Assembly (NCBI GenBank): GCA_014281115.1
Contig: JACONQ010000018.1
Span: 1,302,001-1,366,000 of the forward strand
Length of the DNA: 64,000 bases
Source: Laburnicola sp. R22_1
Lineage: Eukaryota; Ascomycota; Dothideomycetes; Pleosporales; Didymosphaeriaceae
Direction of reading: 5' to 3'
The position numbers were made by a program, and so were the translations under genes. The notes beneath the pieces were generated by a model. That model was not told the DNA's origin and did not search any database. It worked only from the letters and a program-made list of their open reading frames with translations. Positions 42,864-55,716 of this stretch are shown one piece after another. The number at the start of each line of letters is the position of its first letter. Within the stretch, counting starts at the first letter, position 1.

Positions 42864-45714
42864 CTACAGGCCCGCGCTGACAGCCGCTAGCGGCGCAGCC
42901 TCGAGGTCGATTCGCTGGACATTTTGTCGGAGGTCATTGCTTGTGCGGAAGAGGTTGGCGAAGTACTTCCTGGCCTCCGAAGCTTCTGCCTTCAATTTGC
43001 TGGTTTCCTCCTTCTTCAGTTGGAGCTTTTCCACATTACGCTGGAGGCCAATGCGAACATCGTTGGCTGGTCCCTTCAGAGCACGACGTATTTCGGAGCT
43101 AATACGCAGAGCGTTCGAGTGTGTGTATTCGATCGCTGCCAGCTGAGCGGACATCTTCGCGCTAAGGCGATGAGGTAGAGACTTAGGGACGGATGTTAGG
43201 ATAAATGAAATCCCGATGGCAACTACACATGTTAGCGTTGTCCACATACAACTTTACAGTACCAAGTCAAAAGTCTGGAGACTTATCGCGGACTCTGTTA
43301 TCCCAGGATACAGAATTCTGTCTCCAAACCTTTGACTTAGGGCTATAGGTGCCAGACTTACCACCTGCAATGAGACCTGGTATGATCAGTCTCCTGAGAT
43401 TGTTGGAGCCCATGACCTTTGCTGCACCCAGAGCCCCATCAAGCCAACCGACGCCGCCCACTAAACGCCCGCCTACCACGCCTGCAACCGTGACAGCCAT
43501 ACTTGTACCAGCCACCTTTTCTTGTCGCTCCCAAAGACTTGCAACGTCGAAGAAGTCCCATAGCTCAATATCGATGTCAACCTGACGAGCAAGTGCATGG
43601 ACTGATTTCCTGAACATCCGCTCGGGACGGAACATGATATCGGCATGAAGATTGTTGCCAAGATGCAATATGCCGAGATTTTTGATGCCATTGTAGCCCT
43701 GGGTAGCCTGTGTTCGCGCATGCTCTTCGCATAAGCGCACTGTTTCCGTGATTTCTTGGAGCATTGAATCCCGGATATCTTCAGCGTACTGGTAGGCAGA
43801 GAAAAGACCTGGATACTCGATTCCTAGATCCTGCTCTCCAACCTTGGCGATACAGCTGTTCAATGTATCTCTCGTATGCCCATAGACTTCCGAGGTCGTA
43901 TCTTCCACGAGATGCTCCACAGCCTCTTCAGCTTCTATTTTTGATCTCTTGGACTCTTCGAATTCTGGCTCAAGGGCGTCCATCTCTTTCTTTACGCGTT
44001 CGAGTTCTGATTGCGCAACATCCCGGTTTACAGTGGCGAGGTTGTGGACGTCGCCCAGGACGTTCAGTAAATATGTCTTCGCAGGCGCCAACTTTGACCT
44101 AGCTCTTTTTTCAAGAACGAAGCGCCGTAAAGACGTCTCTAAGTCCCCGAAATCTCTAACTTTCTCCGCTTCTTTGCCTTTGCCTTTATCAGAAGGATCA
44201 TCGTCACCGTCACCGCCAGGGGGTGAGCTGCCCGAGCCCGTCGCAATCATCGGAATAGCATTGCTTGACACGAAATGAACGAGTTCACTTGATTCTTTGA
44301 ATGTTGCTGGACTCAAGCCATGGACCTGCTTAAGGATCATCTCCTTGCATCGGTTTTGATCACGAATTGTATCAAATCCGTTGACCACCATGAAGATGTA
44401 CGCCTTCTCTCGGGCGGCTGTGAAGATGAAGTTTTTGGCTGATTCCGTGAAATGGTTTGCTGCGGAGACGACGAATACCACCACGTCAATCTCCTCCTGC
44501 CGTGCAAAGACCGCAGTAGTTTTGACCGAGTCCGAGTTCAGGCCGGGCGCATCAATGAGAGCAATGTCAACAACGCCGTTGTTGAGCAATGATTCGTCCA
44601 CCGAACGTATGTCTCTGATGTAAATCTTGCACTGCGAGAAATGCTCATTGTCCGTGACGATCTTCTCTAACTCGTTCAGCGCGAAAACAGTATACGTGCT
44701 CTCGTCATTCCGGTTGTATATGGATCCAAGGGGCACAGCGTGCACTTCCTCTATGCCTCCGTTCTCCCGGAAGTCCAATACCTCGCAGAAAATGCTCGTA
44801 CACGGTTGTTGGTCCTCGGGTAAGACTTTCCTTCGAAGTAGAGCGTTACAGAATGTGGACTTTCCAGCGTTAAGATCACCAGTTACAAGGACCTTGCTTG
44901 ATGTGTCCTCAATTCTTTCTTTGATAGCATATAGGTGGCGAACGCTCTCCTGAATCTGGCCGTCCAGAAGCGAGGCAATCGATCCTTTTTCTAGCGAGTG
45001 GACCAAATCTGTCTGTGTCTTTGAGCCCATGCGGAGTTCGAGCTTTAGGACCGAGAAATCGTGTGCGAGTTGTGGCGTGACAAGACGAGGTTCTGGCTTC
45101 TGCTCCCTGGCCGCTGCAGCACTTGATTCTGCCACTTCGAAATCGGACCCAATCGATGTACCTGCTCGGCGCGGCGCTCGCGGTCGATCAGGAGATCGAT
45201 TCGGCTCAAAGCCGCCCAGGGAGGTCTGAGTATGTGCCAGGCCGGGTCTGGATTCGGAACGGGTATGGGCAGGAATTTTTGGTTCGACAGGTACGGTGGG
45301 ATAATGCGCCGGCCATTTGAGATTTTCTTCCTGGAAGCTCTTCAGGATATCGATGGTCCCGTGGATGGCTCGACCCAGAGCATTCTTGTTCTGGTTATAG
45401 CGCAGCTGCATCACATGGCTACGCTGTTTGTCCTGCTCAGCGGACCCTGTGGCGCCAGGAAGGACGGGTGTGGGTGGCGCGCTTGGTCTGTCTTCACCAA
45501 TGCCTGCGTGCCAGCTGCGACCGGCAGCTGTGTCTCCGTCGACGATGCTACCACCATATCCGGAGTCTTGATCCAGCATCGAGATCAGGCGTGCGGCCGC
45601 TTCCGGCGTTGAACCCGACCCGACCGTCATATATCCAGGGCGTTGCGGGCCATCGTCGCGACGGGGTGGGGAGTCCCCAGAGGTAGAAGGATAGTCGGGT
45701 TGTTGATCAGTCAT
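42864..45714 (-). CDS. fzo1: Mitofusin (outer mitochondrial membrane fusion GTPase)
   Basis: Two exons (45714-43362, 43222-42864) give 903 residues. A disordered N-terminus of about 200 residues precedes a helical region and the dynamin-type GTPase domain: P-loop TGDLNAGKST near residue 280, Thr switch in QPCTSIFCE, DAPG as G3, and NGFD where NKxD is usual for G4. A long heptad region follows, then paired membrane segments (SMAVTVAGVVGGRLVGG and LIIPGLIAGVAIGISFILTS), the second split by the intron, and a C-terminal coiled coil. The protein tethers and fuses outer mitochondrial membranes. Without splicing, the second membrane segment would be cut short, which supports the intron. Confidence 0.93.
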
Positions 45715-46148
45715 CGAGTCGGAACGTTTAGGTGCGGTGAATGAAGGAGACGGCTAGCATGTCGCGATGTTTGAATCGGCGTCTTGGGGTGAGATTTGGT
45801 GTAGGGCAAGGGTTGAGGAATGATGGCGTAACGTGAGAATCTTCAGTAGCGCGCCAAGCGCCGTCACGTTCACAAGCCCGCGTTGGCCCTGCCAGGTGTG
45901 ATGAATAAAACGTGCGAGTCTTATGATCGTATATCCAATGTGTATAACCAGCCCAGATAGATAATACAAAGTCTACCATCCCTCAACCGTGCCCCAAATC
46001 CGAGGCATTGCTACCGCCGCTGCACCCAAGTTGCACCCGCCGCCACCAAAGCTAGCCATCACCGACCTCCGACAACAGGCATCTAGACAAACATACCACC
46101 CGCAGCAGAAGTTGTGAATATACCACAGCCAGCGCACCTTCCTCCGCC
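45715..46148. promoter_or_regulatory. Divergent promoter of mitofusin and Vps2
   Basis: This 434-bp region between two diverging start codons has no obvious TATA box and no other gene. Confidence 0.45.
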
Positions 46149-47053
46149 ATGAATGTAAGTGTTGTCGGGCGCCAAAGTCGATGTAGCTAATAGCCCGTAG
46201 ATTGTTGAATGGGCCTTTGGCAAGCGCATGACGCCCGCCGAGCGCTTGCGCAAGCACCAGCGCGCACTCGAGAAGACGCAACGAGAGCTCGACCGAGAGC
46301 GGGTGAAACTGGAGAACCAAGAGAAGAAGCTAGTCGCAGATATCAAGAAGAGTGCCAAGAATGGACAGATGGGACCGCTGCGAATACAGGCAAAAGACCT
46401 TGTGCGGACAAGGAGGTGCGTCAACACTGCGTATTTATCGGCGTGGTATTGATTCCGGGTGCAGGTACATACAGAAGTTCTACCAGATGCGTACCCAGCT
46501 GCAGGCGATATCACTGAGGATCCAGGTCAGTAGACAGATGTTGAAGAGACAACATGCGCTGATTGCAGGCAGACCGTGCGCAGCAACGAGCAGATGATGC
46601 ACTCAATGAAGGGAGCGACAGGTAGGGTTTCTCGCAGAATATACAGGGCGCTTCTAACTGTGGACAGTTTTGCTGGGGAGCATGAACCGGCAAATGAACC
46701 TCCCCGCCCTGCAGCGCATCGCAATGGAATTCGAGAAGGAGAACGATATCATGGACCAGCGGCAAGAAATGATGGACGATGCTATCGATGAAACGACGGG
46801 ACTAGAGGACGAGGAAGAGGGCGAGGAAGTAGTCAACCAAGTCCTGGACGAGATAGGCATCGATCTCGGCCAAGCCGTGAGTCCAGTCAAAGGCTCGATA
46901 TCATTCATATGCTCACAGTTCATACAGCTTGGAGAGACGCCCACCGGGCTTCAGAAGACCGCAGTCGCAGAAGGGCGAGTGGCCCAGGCAGTCGGCGGAC
47001 CAGACCCAGGCGACGACGACTTGCAAGCTCGTCTGGACAGCTTGCGACGGTAG
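46149..47053 (+). CDS. vps2: ESCRT-III subunit Vps2/CHMP2
   Basis: Six exons (46149-46154, 46201-46415, 46465-46525, 46573-46621, 46668-46876, 46928-47053) give 221 residues, the usual Snf7-family length. The first exon holds only the codons for Met-Asn. The joined start reads MNIVEWAFGKRMTPAERLRK, matching the strongly conserved Vps2 N-terminus. Basic helices 1-2 (LRKHQRALEKTQRELDRER) bind membranes. The acidic middle (TTGLEDEEEGEEVVNQVLDEIGIDL) and the C-terminal MIM1-like helix (DLQARLDSLRR) recruit the Vps4 ATPase. It acts in multivesicular body formation and membrane scission. Confidence 0.94.
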
Positions 47054-48040
47054 CATTAATCACATACACATATCAAAATGCGATGGCGTTGCGGCGTGGA
47101 AGGGGGTTTAGTTTCTGATGATAAGAGGATTTCTTGGGTCGAAGCTCCACAACAATACATGTGGACGGACTGAGAACATGGCTTTGCTGTGCCGAATGGT
47201 TGCCCTCCGTGAATGTGTGCTTTTACCAGGGCAACAATATGCGATACGGCGAGCGAAAATGAATGCTAAGATGCGTCACTGCTAGCGCTAGCATGATGAT
47301 TTAAATATAGAGCGCGGCGGAAATTGTTGTTTAGACAATTTGGAACCAAACAAGAACCGTGCCCCACTGCACCCATGCATTTGCTTCGAGATCTTGTCGA
47401 TCACTCATCGGCCTCGGAGATCCAGAATAGGTAGCGCACTACCTCCGCTTTGAGCAGAAGTCGTCGTCCTGGATCCAAAGCCGCGTTGGGGTCGGCAAAC
47501 GTTGAGACAAGCCGCCCGGTCACGGTTCATGTGCCCGTCGCTGTGCTACCACTTACTGGCAGGAAGGCCGGAGGCTTGTGGCTTGTGCATCCTGCCTGTG
47601 AGGCGGTCCGCGGGGAGCTGGTGAATAAGGCTGCTGCTTGAGCTGCCTCCCCGCACGTCAATGCAAGCCCGACTGCGCTGGACGGGCTTATCACCGTCTC
47701 GCTCCACGCTGTGCACCTCAACCCTAAAACCGCCCCAGATCCACCACTTGCCCAGCCTTTCCGCGCCCCGGTCTCCAGTGCTGTTCGCTTCCGGAGAGTA
47801 GCCACCCGACGTCATTCGCTAGTCCAGGCTCAGTCGCCAGCGCCTAAGTGACAACCTCTTTCACCACGCTCGCCTACGCCGTATCCACCATCCTCTCCTA
47901 GATATCACTTACCACGCACCCCTATACGACCTCCTACGGACCCTGCTTTCTTCGGTACGTTCGAGGCCCCGCTGCTCCGACATCGTCACCAGTGCCCTGC
48001 ACCGGGGACCCGAAGCTGGCGTGCCCGCCCCTCGCCATTC
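47054..48040. other. Intergenic region, Vps2 to PP2C
   Basis: This 987-bp region holds the Vps2 3' end and a long C-rich leader of the phosphatase gene. A possible 5' intron (donor GTACGTTC at 47956, acceptor CCCTGTAG at 48102) would bypass the start chosen for the next gene. Short frames at 47450-47815 look non-coding. Confidence 0.4.
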
Positions 48041-49962
48041 ATGTCCCTGGCTGCCCGCGGTCGCTTCTGTGCAGCTGTGCTAACTCTTCGTCTCCCTGTA
48101 GGAACTGACATCACCGCACGCGACGCGCCGGTTCAGTCGCTATCTGCCAAGGCGCAACCGTTTCCCTTAGCCCTACCCCGCGCGTCGAGCGCACGTCTTC
48201 GCAAATCAATCAACCTGGCTGGAAACAAGCGACGGAGTTTCTCCAGCCAAGGAGGACTGTTGAACAGAATGTTTGGCACATCACCTGGCAAGGACGACGA
48301 AGCGACAACAATAGACACTCCGGCTACCGATTCCATCAGCGACGCCGGCCCCGCCGGCGAGAAACGAGCCAGCAATACGCCCCCCATGGAGCGCAAGAGC
48401 AGCGATCCAAGCCCAACCGGCGAGAAGAAGCGCAGAAGTAGCACCGCGTCGCGGGCGAGAGACATGTTCTCGAGTGCAAAGCAATCTCTCCATCTCAGCG
48501 GCTCCACTCCCACCTCCGGTTCCGGCGCTGTGGAGAAGACGACGCAAACGCCGATGCAGAAGCTTGGCAAAGCCGATCCGGCGCTCAGTGTGCCTCAAGG
48601 CTCCCTAAATAACTCGGCCGGCGAATCGCATCCGGGACCGCGCTCGACGTTCCGAGTCGGTGTGACCGAGGACAAGAACAAGAAGTGCAGACGGACTATG
48701 GAGGACACGCATGCATATCTCTACAACTTCCTGAGTACACCCGCCCCAAACTATAACCCGGATAAGAGTCGTGGCTCGATTTCAGACGGATCCAGTGCCT
48801 TAGATCAGCCGGTTGTGGAGACCGACAACGGATATTTTGCTATCTTTGATGGACATGCTGGCACATTTGCAGCAGACTGGTGTGGAAAGAAATTACACTT
48901 GCTTTTGGAGGATACCATTCGAAGAAATCCCAACACACCCATACCGGAGCTTTTGGATCAAACGTTCACGCTTGTGGATCAACAACTAGAGAAGCTGCCT
49001 CTTAAGAACAGTGGCTGCACTGCTGTGATAGCTGTCTTGAGATGGGAAGACCGCGTGCCCAACGCACATTCGTCGACTGGCTCCACCTTGTTCGCGCCCG
49101 CCGCGCTTTCGGCTGTGAAGAACCCTAATGATGGGCCCGACAAGCAGATAGAACCACCTAGCACCGCCGCCTCGGAAGCAGAAGGCGCCCAGGAGCAAGC
49201 TGTGGAGGCCCGGTTACGGAATGATGCTAGTCGTCAGCGAGTCCTCTACACGGCGAACGTTGGTGATGCCCGCATAGTCTTGTGCCGTAACGGCAGGGCA
49301 CTCCGACTGTCCTACGACCACAAGGGCAGTGACGAAAATGAGGGGCGCCGTGTCGCTAGCGCTGGTGGTTTGATCCTCAACAACCGCGTCAACGGCGTCC
49401 TGGCAGTCACACGAGCACTGGGAGATGCCTACATGAAAGATCTGGTGACTGGCCATCCTTATACAACAGAAACTGTGATACAACCCGACCAGGACGAGTT
49501 CCTCATCCTTGCATGTGATGGTGTAAGTCTGGTCATAGATTGGAAAGAACTGCAACTAACTGTACCTAGCTCTGGGACGTGTGCTCGGACCAAGAGGCCG
49601 TCGACCTTGTCCGCGGGCTTCAAGACCCGCAGGTGGCTGCGAAGACTCTTGTCGACCATGCCCTTGCACGGTTTTCCACGGACAATCTGTCCTGCATGGT
49701 TGTACGCTTCGATAACAAGGCACTGAAACAGCGCAAGACGGAAGCTCAGTTGGGAGTGGACAAGGACCCGCCCGGAACAAGACCAGGTATCAGCGAGGCC
49801 GATGCCATAGTCGCTCAAGCCAAGAAGGAAGTGGGCGAACCCGAGCAATCGGTCGAGAGTGCCGCATCGCAGATGATCGTGGAGGAAGAGGAACAGGATG
49901 AAGAGGAGGGACCTGAGCTGAACGCTGGGGCGGTGAAGGCCGCTCGAACGAACCCTGGCTGA
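48041..49962 (+). CDS. Protein phosphatase 2C (Ptc1-type)
   Basis: Two exons (48041-49522, 49570-49962) give up to 624 residues. The first 200 are Ser/Lys-rich and disordered ([16 protein letters not shown] is a conserved spot). The PP2C core has [10 protein letters not shown], the metal-binding [71 protein letters not shown] (split by the intron) and [10 protein letters not shown]. All metal-binding Asp residues are present. A Ser/Thr phosphatase of this type dampens stress-activated MAP kinase pathways such as HOG. The start codon is uncertain: a 5' intron could place translation at a downstream ATG in the disordered region. Confidence 0.9.
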
Positions 49963-50483
49963 TGCGCAGGTGTGCGGACAACTGGGCTGTAAATTACGAC
50001 GGTAGAGCACGACGACATTTGGGGGAGGCGTAAGCACTTTTGGTGTTGGTGCCGTGGGCGGCAATACTTTGGAGAGCCCGTCCGCTATATTCCTATGGTT
50101 TTGTTTCCATTCAATCGATTTCATGTGCCTACCGTTATGTACCATGTAGCCAGGCGTTTCTGAGAAATCATAGGGAGCATTTCTGCCTAGAGACAGACCA
50201 CCGAGTTGCAGGTGCCGCAGTGCAGTGACACAGTGAATGCCCCGCGCTCTGAGCCTCTGACTAGAGGGCCCCGCTGTTAGCGCGTGGCAGCCCGCCCGCC
50301 ACTACGAGGTGCGAGGTACCGCCCACCACCCACCTGCAGCCGGCTGCGACCTCTCAACGTCAGCCGCGACACGACCCGCTCCCTCTCCCGCCATTACGCT
50401 CGCGCAGTTCCTTGCAGCCGGTTCTCGACGCGTGCCACACATCTCCTCCATGCAGCTTCGTCCAAGGGAGCACCGGAGTCACG
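49963..50483. other. Intergenic region, PP2C to Snf4
   Basis: This 521-bp region holds the phosphatase 3' end and the upstream region of the AMPK gamma gene. No other feature was found. Confidence 0.4.
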
Positions 50484-51854
50484 ATGTCTGGCGCAGACAC
50501 GGCCGACTCAGCGACAGCGACACCCGCACCGCCAAACAACCCCCCTGCTAACAATGTGCCCGGAGGCCACGACCGGCCGACCTTTGTCACGCCGCGAGAC
50601 TTTCTCGAGCAAGGGAGGCCCATACTGCCGCCCAGGGCGCTGACGTCGGTGGACAGAGAGCAACAGGACGGGCTGGTGAGAGCTTGGGTTCCGCTGCCAT
50701 TGCCCGCTGGCTAACCGCGCGACAGAGGTTCATCCGCGCCTTCCTGAAAGTGAGGACGAGCTACGACGTGCTGCCGCTCAGCTTCCGCCTGATTGTGCTC
50801 GACACGGCCCTGCTTGTCAAGAAAAGCCTGAATATCCTCCAACAGAACGGTGCGCTGCCCTGGACACGTACGCTGCGCATTCGCTAATGCTATGACTAGG
50901 CATCGTCTCTGCCCCGCTGTGGGATTCAAAGACGTCGACCTTCGCAGGTCTGCTCACCACGTCCGACTACATCAACGTCATTCAGTACTACTGGCAGAAC
51001 CCCGATGCTCTAGCAAGAGTCGACCAGTTTCGCTTGAACAGCCTGCGCGGTATGCTCTTCGCTCTTCGCGCTTCTGCTCTGTCATGTGGACTTGGGCTAA
51101 TATCTATAGATATTGAGAGGTCTCTTGGAGTGACGCCCCTGGAAACGGTTTCCATCCACCCCGAACGCCCGCTTTACGAAGCATGTCGCAAAATGCTCGA
51201 AGCCCGCGCCCGTCGCATTCCCATAGTTGACATCGACGACGAGACCCGCCGAACAACAGTCGTCAGCGTAATTACCCAATATCGCCTTCTCAAGTTCGTT
51301 GCTGTGAATGTGAAGGAGACGCAGAAGCTACGGAAACCGCTCAAAGAGATACTGGTGGGCACGTACGACAACCTGGCGACAGCTTATATGGATACGCCCG
51401 TCATGGACGTAATACATATGCTCGTGAAGAAGAGCATATCCAGTGTGCCTATCGTTGATAAAGATGGTAGGTCCAACATATCTACATCTGAGCTCAGACA
51501 ACTGACAGGACCAGGCACGGTGCTCAACGTCTTCGAAGCTGTAGACGTAATCTCACTCATCAAAGGCGGCGTATACGATGATTTGAATCTCAGTGTCGGC
51601 GATGCATTACTCAAGCGCTCAGAAGTACGTGAAGCCTCCATCCAGCATCATTTGTACGCGCTAACGTGTCATAGGACTTTCCCGGCATATATACGTGCTC
51701 CATGCAAGATCAGCTCTCCACCATCTACGATACCATTCGCCGATCGCGTGTGCACAGATTTATCGTCCTCGACGACGAAAACAAACTCAAGGGCGTCCTT
51801 ACTCTCAGCGATATTCTGGAGTACACGTTACTCGAGGGCGAAGAAAACGAGTAG
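50484..51854 (+). CDS. snf4: AMPK/SNF1 kinase gamma subunit
   Basis: Six exons (50484-50675, 50726-50849, 50900-51049, 51110-51466, 51515-51624, 51675-51854) give 370 residues. After a Pro-rich start come four CBS motifs: [19 protein letters not shown] and [16 protein letters not shown] (CBS1), [10 protein letters not shown] (CBS2), [22 protein letters not shown] (CBS3), and [20 protein letters not shown] (CBS4). The C-terminal [10 protein letters not shown] is typical. The subunit senses AMP/ADP and stabilises the Snf1 kinase complex that relieves glucose repression. Every intron falls at a family-consistent position and the frame closes exactly. Confidence 0.94.
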
Positions 51855-52843
51855 ACGTCTCTCGTCTATCTCATATCCCAACAAAACGTTTCCCTACCTC
51901 GAACAATGCGCGCGAGCGTCTGCACAATTGTCCAGGCCTCATACCTGTAGGTTTAGAATAGCGGAGCACGAGCGTCGTGGCTGCGAAGCGCGTGGAGAGG
52001 CGCGTGTATGCGCCTCCTGTTTGTTGCTTGGCGCTGTGTAATGATTGTATGCATGCATGATGGCCCGGGATAAAAGTGGTCGGTGGGGTTGGTGCGCACT
52101 GCGCACTGTGTACTGTGTGATGGCCTGGGATTTGCTTATATATCCAATTGAAGCAAGTTTTCTTTTTTGAATCATGGCATGGCTCTAGGTTAGGTATGCA
52201 CTTCACCGGGCTTTTGTGAACTGGCGGGACTGCAGTAACTTGAGTAAGTAAACTCGCGAGATATAAGCCACCTGCAGCTCGTCCGATCCATTTCCCAGCA
52301 AAAGACATATTTTCGATCACGTACACGCACATAGACGGACGCACAGAACAAATGACAAGAACAAACACACACATCGAACGATTAAGACTATCTAGACTAA
52401 AACGCTCTCATTGCGTCGTACAATCATCATCATTCGCAACGCAACAAAACAAAACACCCCGGACCGCAAAGAAAGAAAGAAAAGAGACGACCCAAAGAGA
52501 CGTTCGAAATGGCAGCCCGAATGCACCCCGCCCCGCCAGCCCTTCCCGTATACACACCTAGGTGCGGAACACAAAAGAAAACGCCCCATGCAGACAGACA
52601 GACAGACTAGATATATAGCAGCAGCAATCGAGCCATCATCATCATCATCGAGAGATGACCACGTTTTGAAGTCGCAACGGCAAACGGGAATGGTGGTGAA
52701 TCGAAACAGGAAGTGACGAGGAACAACGGAAGCTGAGAGAGAGGATGGAGAAGAAAATATGCGGATATCAGGACGCCGTTTATGCCAGAACACCGATGAT
52801 TATGCACATGCAAGCTTTCAAAGCAGATGATGCGACAAGACGA
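51855..52843. other. Convergent 3' regions, Snf4 and Cdc14
   Basis: This 989-bp region lies between two converging genes. It has a CAT/ATC microsatellite (about 52634-52650) and A-rich stretches (about 52440-52490). No gene was found. Confidence 0.4.
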
Positions 52844-54901
52844 TTACGAAGGCTTGGTACGCGTCATGGAGCTGCCGACGCTGCCTACTCTTCCGCTCGT
52901 CTTCCTGACTCCGTTCTTGGTCTCAGTTGCTCGTCGCGAGGGGCTCGCGCGAATCTTGTTGACGCTGATGTTGCCGTTCCCACTTCCACTCTTTTCTCGT
53001 GAGGGAGTCTTCGGTTGAGCTCCTGCGGGCGCCGTGTTCTCCGCGTCGCTTTCGCCATATGACATCCACGTGGTCGAGGTCATTGACGTTTTGGTGGTAG
53101 TCATGCTGACTGCTCGGCGGTCCCGGTCCCGGTCCTTCAGGACGGGTGATCGCGATGTCGTCCTTCGGGCAATCTGGCGCAGATGGTACTCTTCGTCTGA
53201 CTCGCCTTGAAAGCGTGTCATCTCCGTTATACGCTCAGACTTGGTGAATGGCTCGTTCTCGTTGACCCTAAGCGGTGATCTTCCTGTGCCGCCACCATAC
53301 AGCTTACTAGTCTTGCGTGGTTGACCGGGTGTGGGTGCAGGAAGATTATCTTCTTGTACACCTATTGAACCACCGACGTTGCTTCGCTCATTCGACTCTA
53401 TCTCGCCAAGAGCAGCGCGCTTCTGGGACCCGTTCGGGGGAGTGAATGTCTGACCGTTGCTAGCCAGTCGTTGCTTGTGTGGTGACCTTGTCGGCGTTGA
53501 AGGGATCATCTCCGCATACTTCGCCCTCATGGTATCTTCGTACCACCACTCTCGGAACGTAGACTGGTTGAGGTGCAGCCAATGTTGCTGGGGACCGACA
53601 ACCATTCCTGGTCGCATGAATCGCATGAATGCGATGATCTCATTTGCGGTGAAAGCATGCCTATAGATTAGGTATGCTCCGATGAGACAGCCCGTGCGGC
53701 CCAATCCAGCTTTGCAGTGCACGGCAATGCCCTTCTTCTTTACAGTGATCATATCGTGGGCCAGGTTGATGAATTGCCTCACGAGCGAGAGCGGAGGACA
53801 CGTTCCGTCGTCAAAGATCATGTTCAAGTGCTGGATGCCCATTTTCGTGAAATAGGTCGATGAGTAGAGCTCCGAATTGAGTCGTACTACGAGGCCGATA
53901 TTTCTCGCGCTGAAATGCGACAAGACATTCTTAAAGGGCTCAGGCAAGCCGGAGCGCTGCACTTCGGCGATGGTAGATGGCAGAGTTGAATACATGGGTG
54001 AGCTGGTGGGAATCTCGTGCGTCGGTTGAACATTCGGAGAGGCGAAGGCAAGGAAATTGGGTGTGACCCAATTGAAGTCGCCCATGTCCACTCGCTCATA
54101 CTTCTCATATCTGATCGCATTAGCTGTTATTCATGTAGATGATAGCGCGAACTTACTCTTCCAGGCTGAAGTCTTTGAGCCCACAGAGTCCCTCTTCTTT
54201 CGCTTTCCAGACGCCGTAGATGATATCTTGAATGTTCAAGACGTAGTCTGCCTGGCTGTAGCCGGCATCGCGGAACGGCATGCACGGCGGGTCCATTTGC
54301 GCGATGGGCGCAAGGGCAAGATGCGGAGGCCATGACTGGATCAGGACCATGTAGCAGGCCAGAATGCAGGCCGCGTTCGCTCTACCTGATGCATTGTCAA
54401 CACTTGCTCATGCACATTCGGAAAGAAACATACTCCTTGAGTCGGCGCCACTCCAGAATACCACGGCGCGCTCTTCATTCGCAGGATCTCCCAACACTTC
54501 GTGTAATTGCACAGCGAAGCGGTAGAGATGGCCAATGTGCAATGGCCCAAAGTCGGCGTGGAAGGCATTGTACAGCAAGCTCTTGTCGATAGTGAAGTAT
54601 ACAGGCGGGTGGATGTGCTTGGCTGCAGCGGTAGGTCCGACCTGCGCCTTTGCCGAACGCTTCGACGGCGACTGGTTCGGGCGCAAGTAGGTGAAGGGCG
54701 TTTCGGCGTTTGGAGGGTTGGTAAACGACGCCAGATAGAGGCGGTCTGCAAGAGAAGAGAGGGTCAGCGTCTCGAGTGGCTATGTTGTGCTTACAGTGGT
54801 GACTGACCCTGAATGTACTCGATTACCTGCCCGTAGGCGGTCCCCGCTCGTTCAGAGCGAGGCATCCTGGCCACTCGTTCTACTCTCGGCTGCGCAGACA
54901 T
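52844..54901 (-). CDS. cdc14: Dual-specificity phosphatase Cdc14
   Basis: Four exons (54901-54808, 54745-54434, 54385-54157, 54110-52844) give 633 residues. The Cdc14 N-terminal domain (DRLYLASF, VVFWSGADSRSRANAACILAC, ACYMVLIQSW) packs against the catalytic domain with the signature HCKAGLGRTG (Cys near residue 339) and an upstream general-acid loop in NMIFDDGTCPP. The C-terminal 280 residues are disordered and rich in Ser-Pro, Thr-Pro and Lys/Arg, as in other Cdc14 proteins, where they control localisation. It removes phosphates from CDK sites during mitotic exit and cytokinesis. Exon 2 ends one base before a GTATGT donor; the join restores DSRSRAN. Confidence 0.94.
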
Positions 54902-55716
54902 TGCGCCGGAAGGGGTGACGGCTCAGCGAAGATTCTCCTTGCAGAAAGCGCAGATGCGACTCGCGAAATGCAGGTCGTGCGAACAGCCGGCAGGGCCAAC
55001 ACCACGAGGAGCTTTCGCCGCGCGAGGGTTGAGACGGAAAAGGCTTGCGCGGGATGCAGTCGCAGACGCGGCGCTGTGTCTCAGCTGGTGTCGCCCGGGT
55101 AAGGAATAATTGTAAAGATGCGGAGTGTTGCGAATGAGTGGGAAGAAGAGCTGTTGAAATGTGCTTTGCATGTTGTTTTGGTCTGGACGGAAGGTCAACA
55201 AGCTAGTGCAAGCTAGTGCCCGACGCGGCTAAGCGGTACCCGCTAGCACGGTTTCAAAGCACCAACCCGGCGACGACCACAACAACAGCCCCCTTCGCAA
55301 TAAGCGGTGCCGTGCCTGAGGTAAGCAACCCCTGCTACTCCGTTGTTTGTTTTGATGCTTTGCTTTGACGCTTGCTTTGACGACTTCCACGACCGTGTTT
55401 TGTCTGTGGTTGGACGTACAGTCACATGTAGTAGCTTTTCCTCAAAGTGACGTTACGATTGGCGAGTCTGACAAACAATTCTGGTAGCTTGCATCAATCG
55501 TCTAAGATTACCGGTGCCAGGGTACCTCGAAGCCCAGAATAACTCAGCGTCCAGCCGCGTCATCGAGTGAGCCTTGCTGGAGCGACCGCACGTCGGAATA
55601 TTGTAGGCCGCACTCTACATCTTCGTCGAAAGCTACCACGAGTCATCTTGGATACCTAGAATAATCGTATAGAGGATCCCCTCGTTAAGACTCTAGAAGT
55701 CGCATGCTGTGAAAGT
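54902..55716. promoter_or_regulatory. Divergent region of Cdc14 and SET genes
   Basis: This 815-bp region carries the upstream sequences of both genes. A CAAGCTAGTG unit is repeated in tandem near 55199-55218. No gene was found. Confidence 0.4.
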
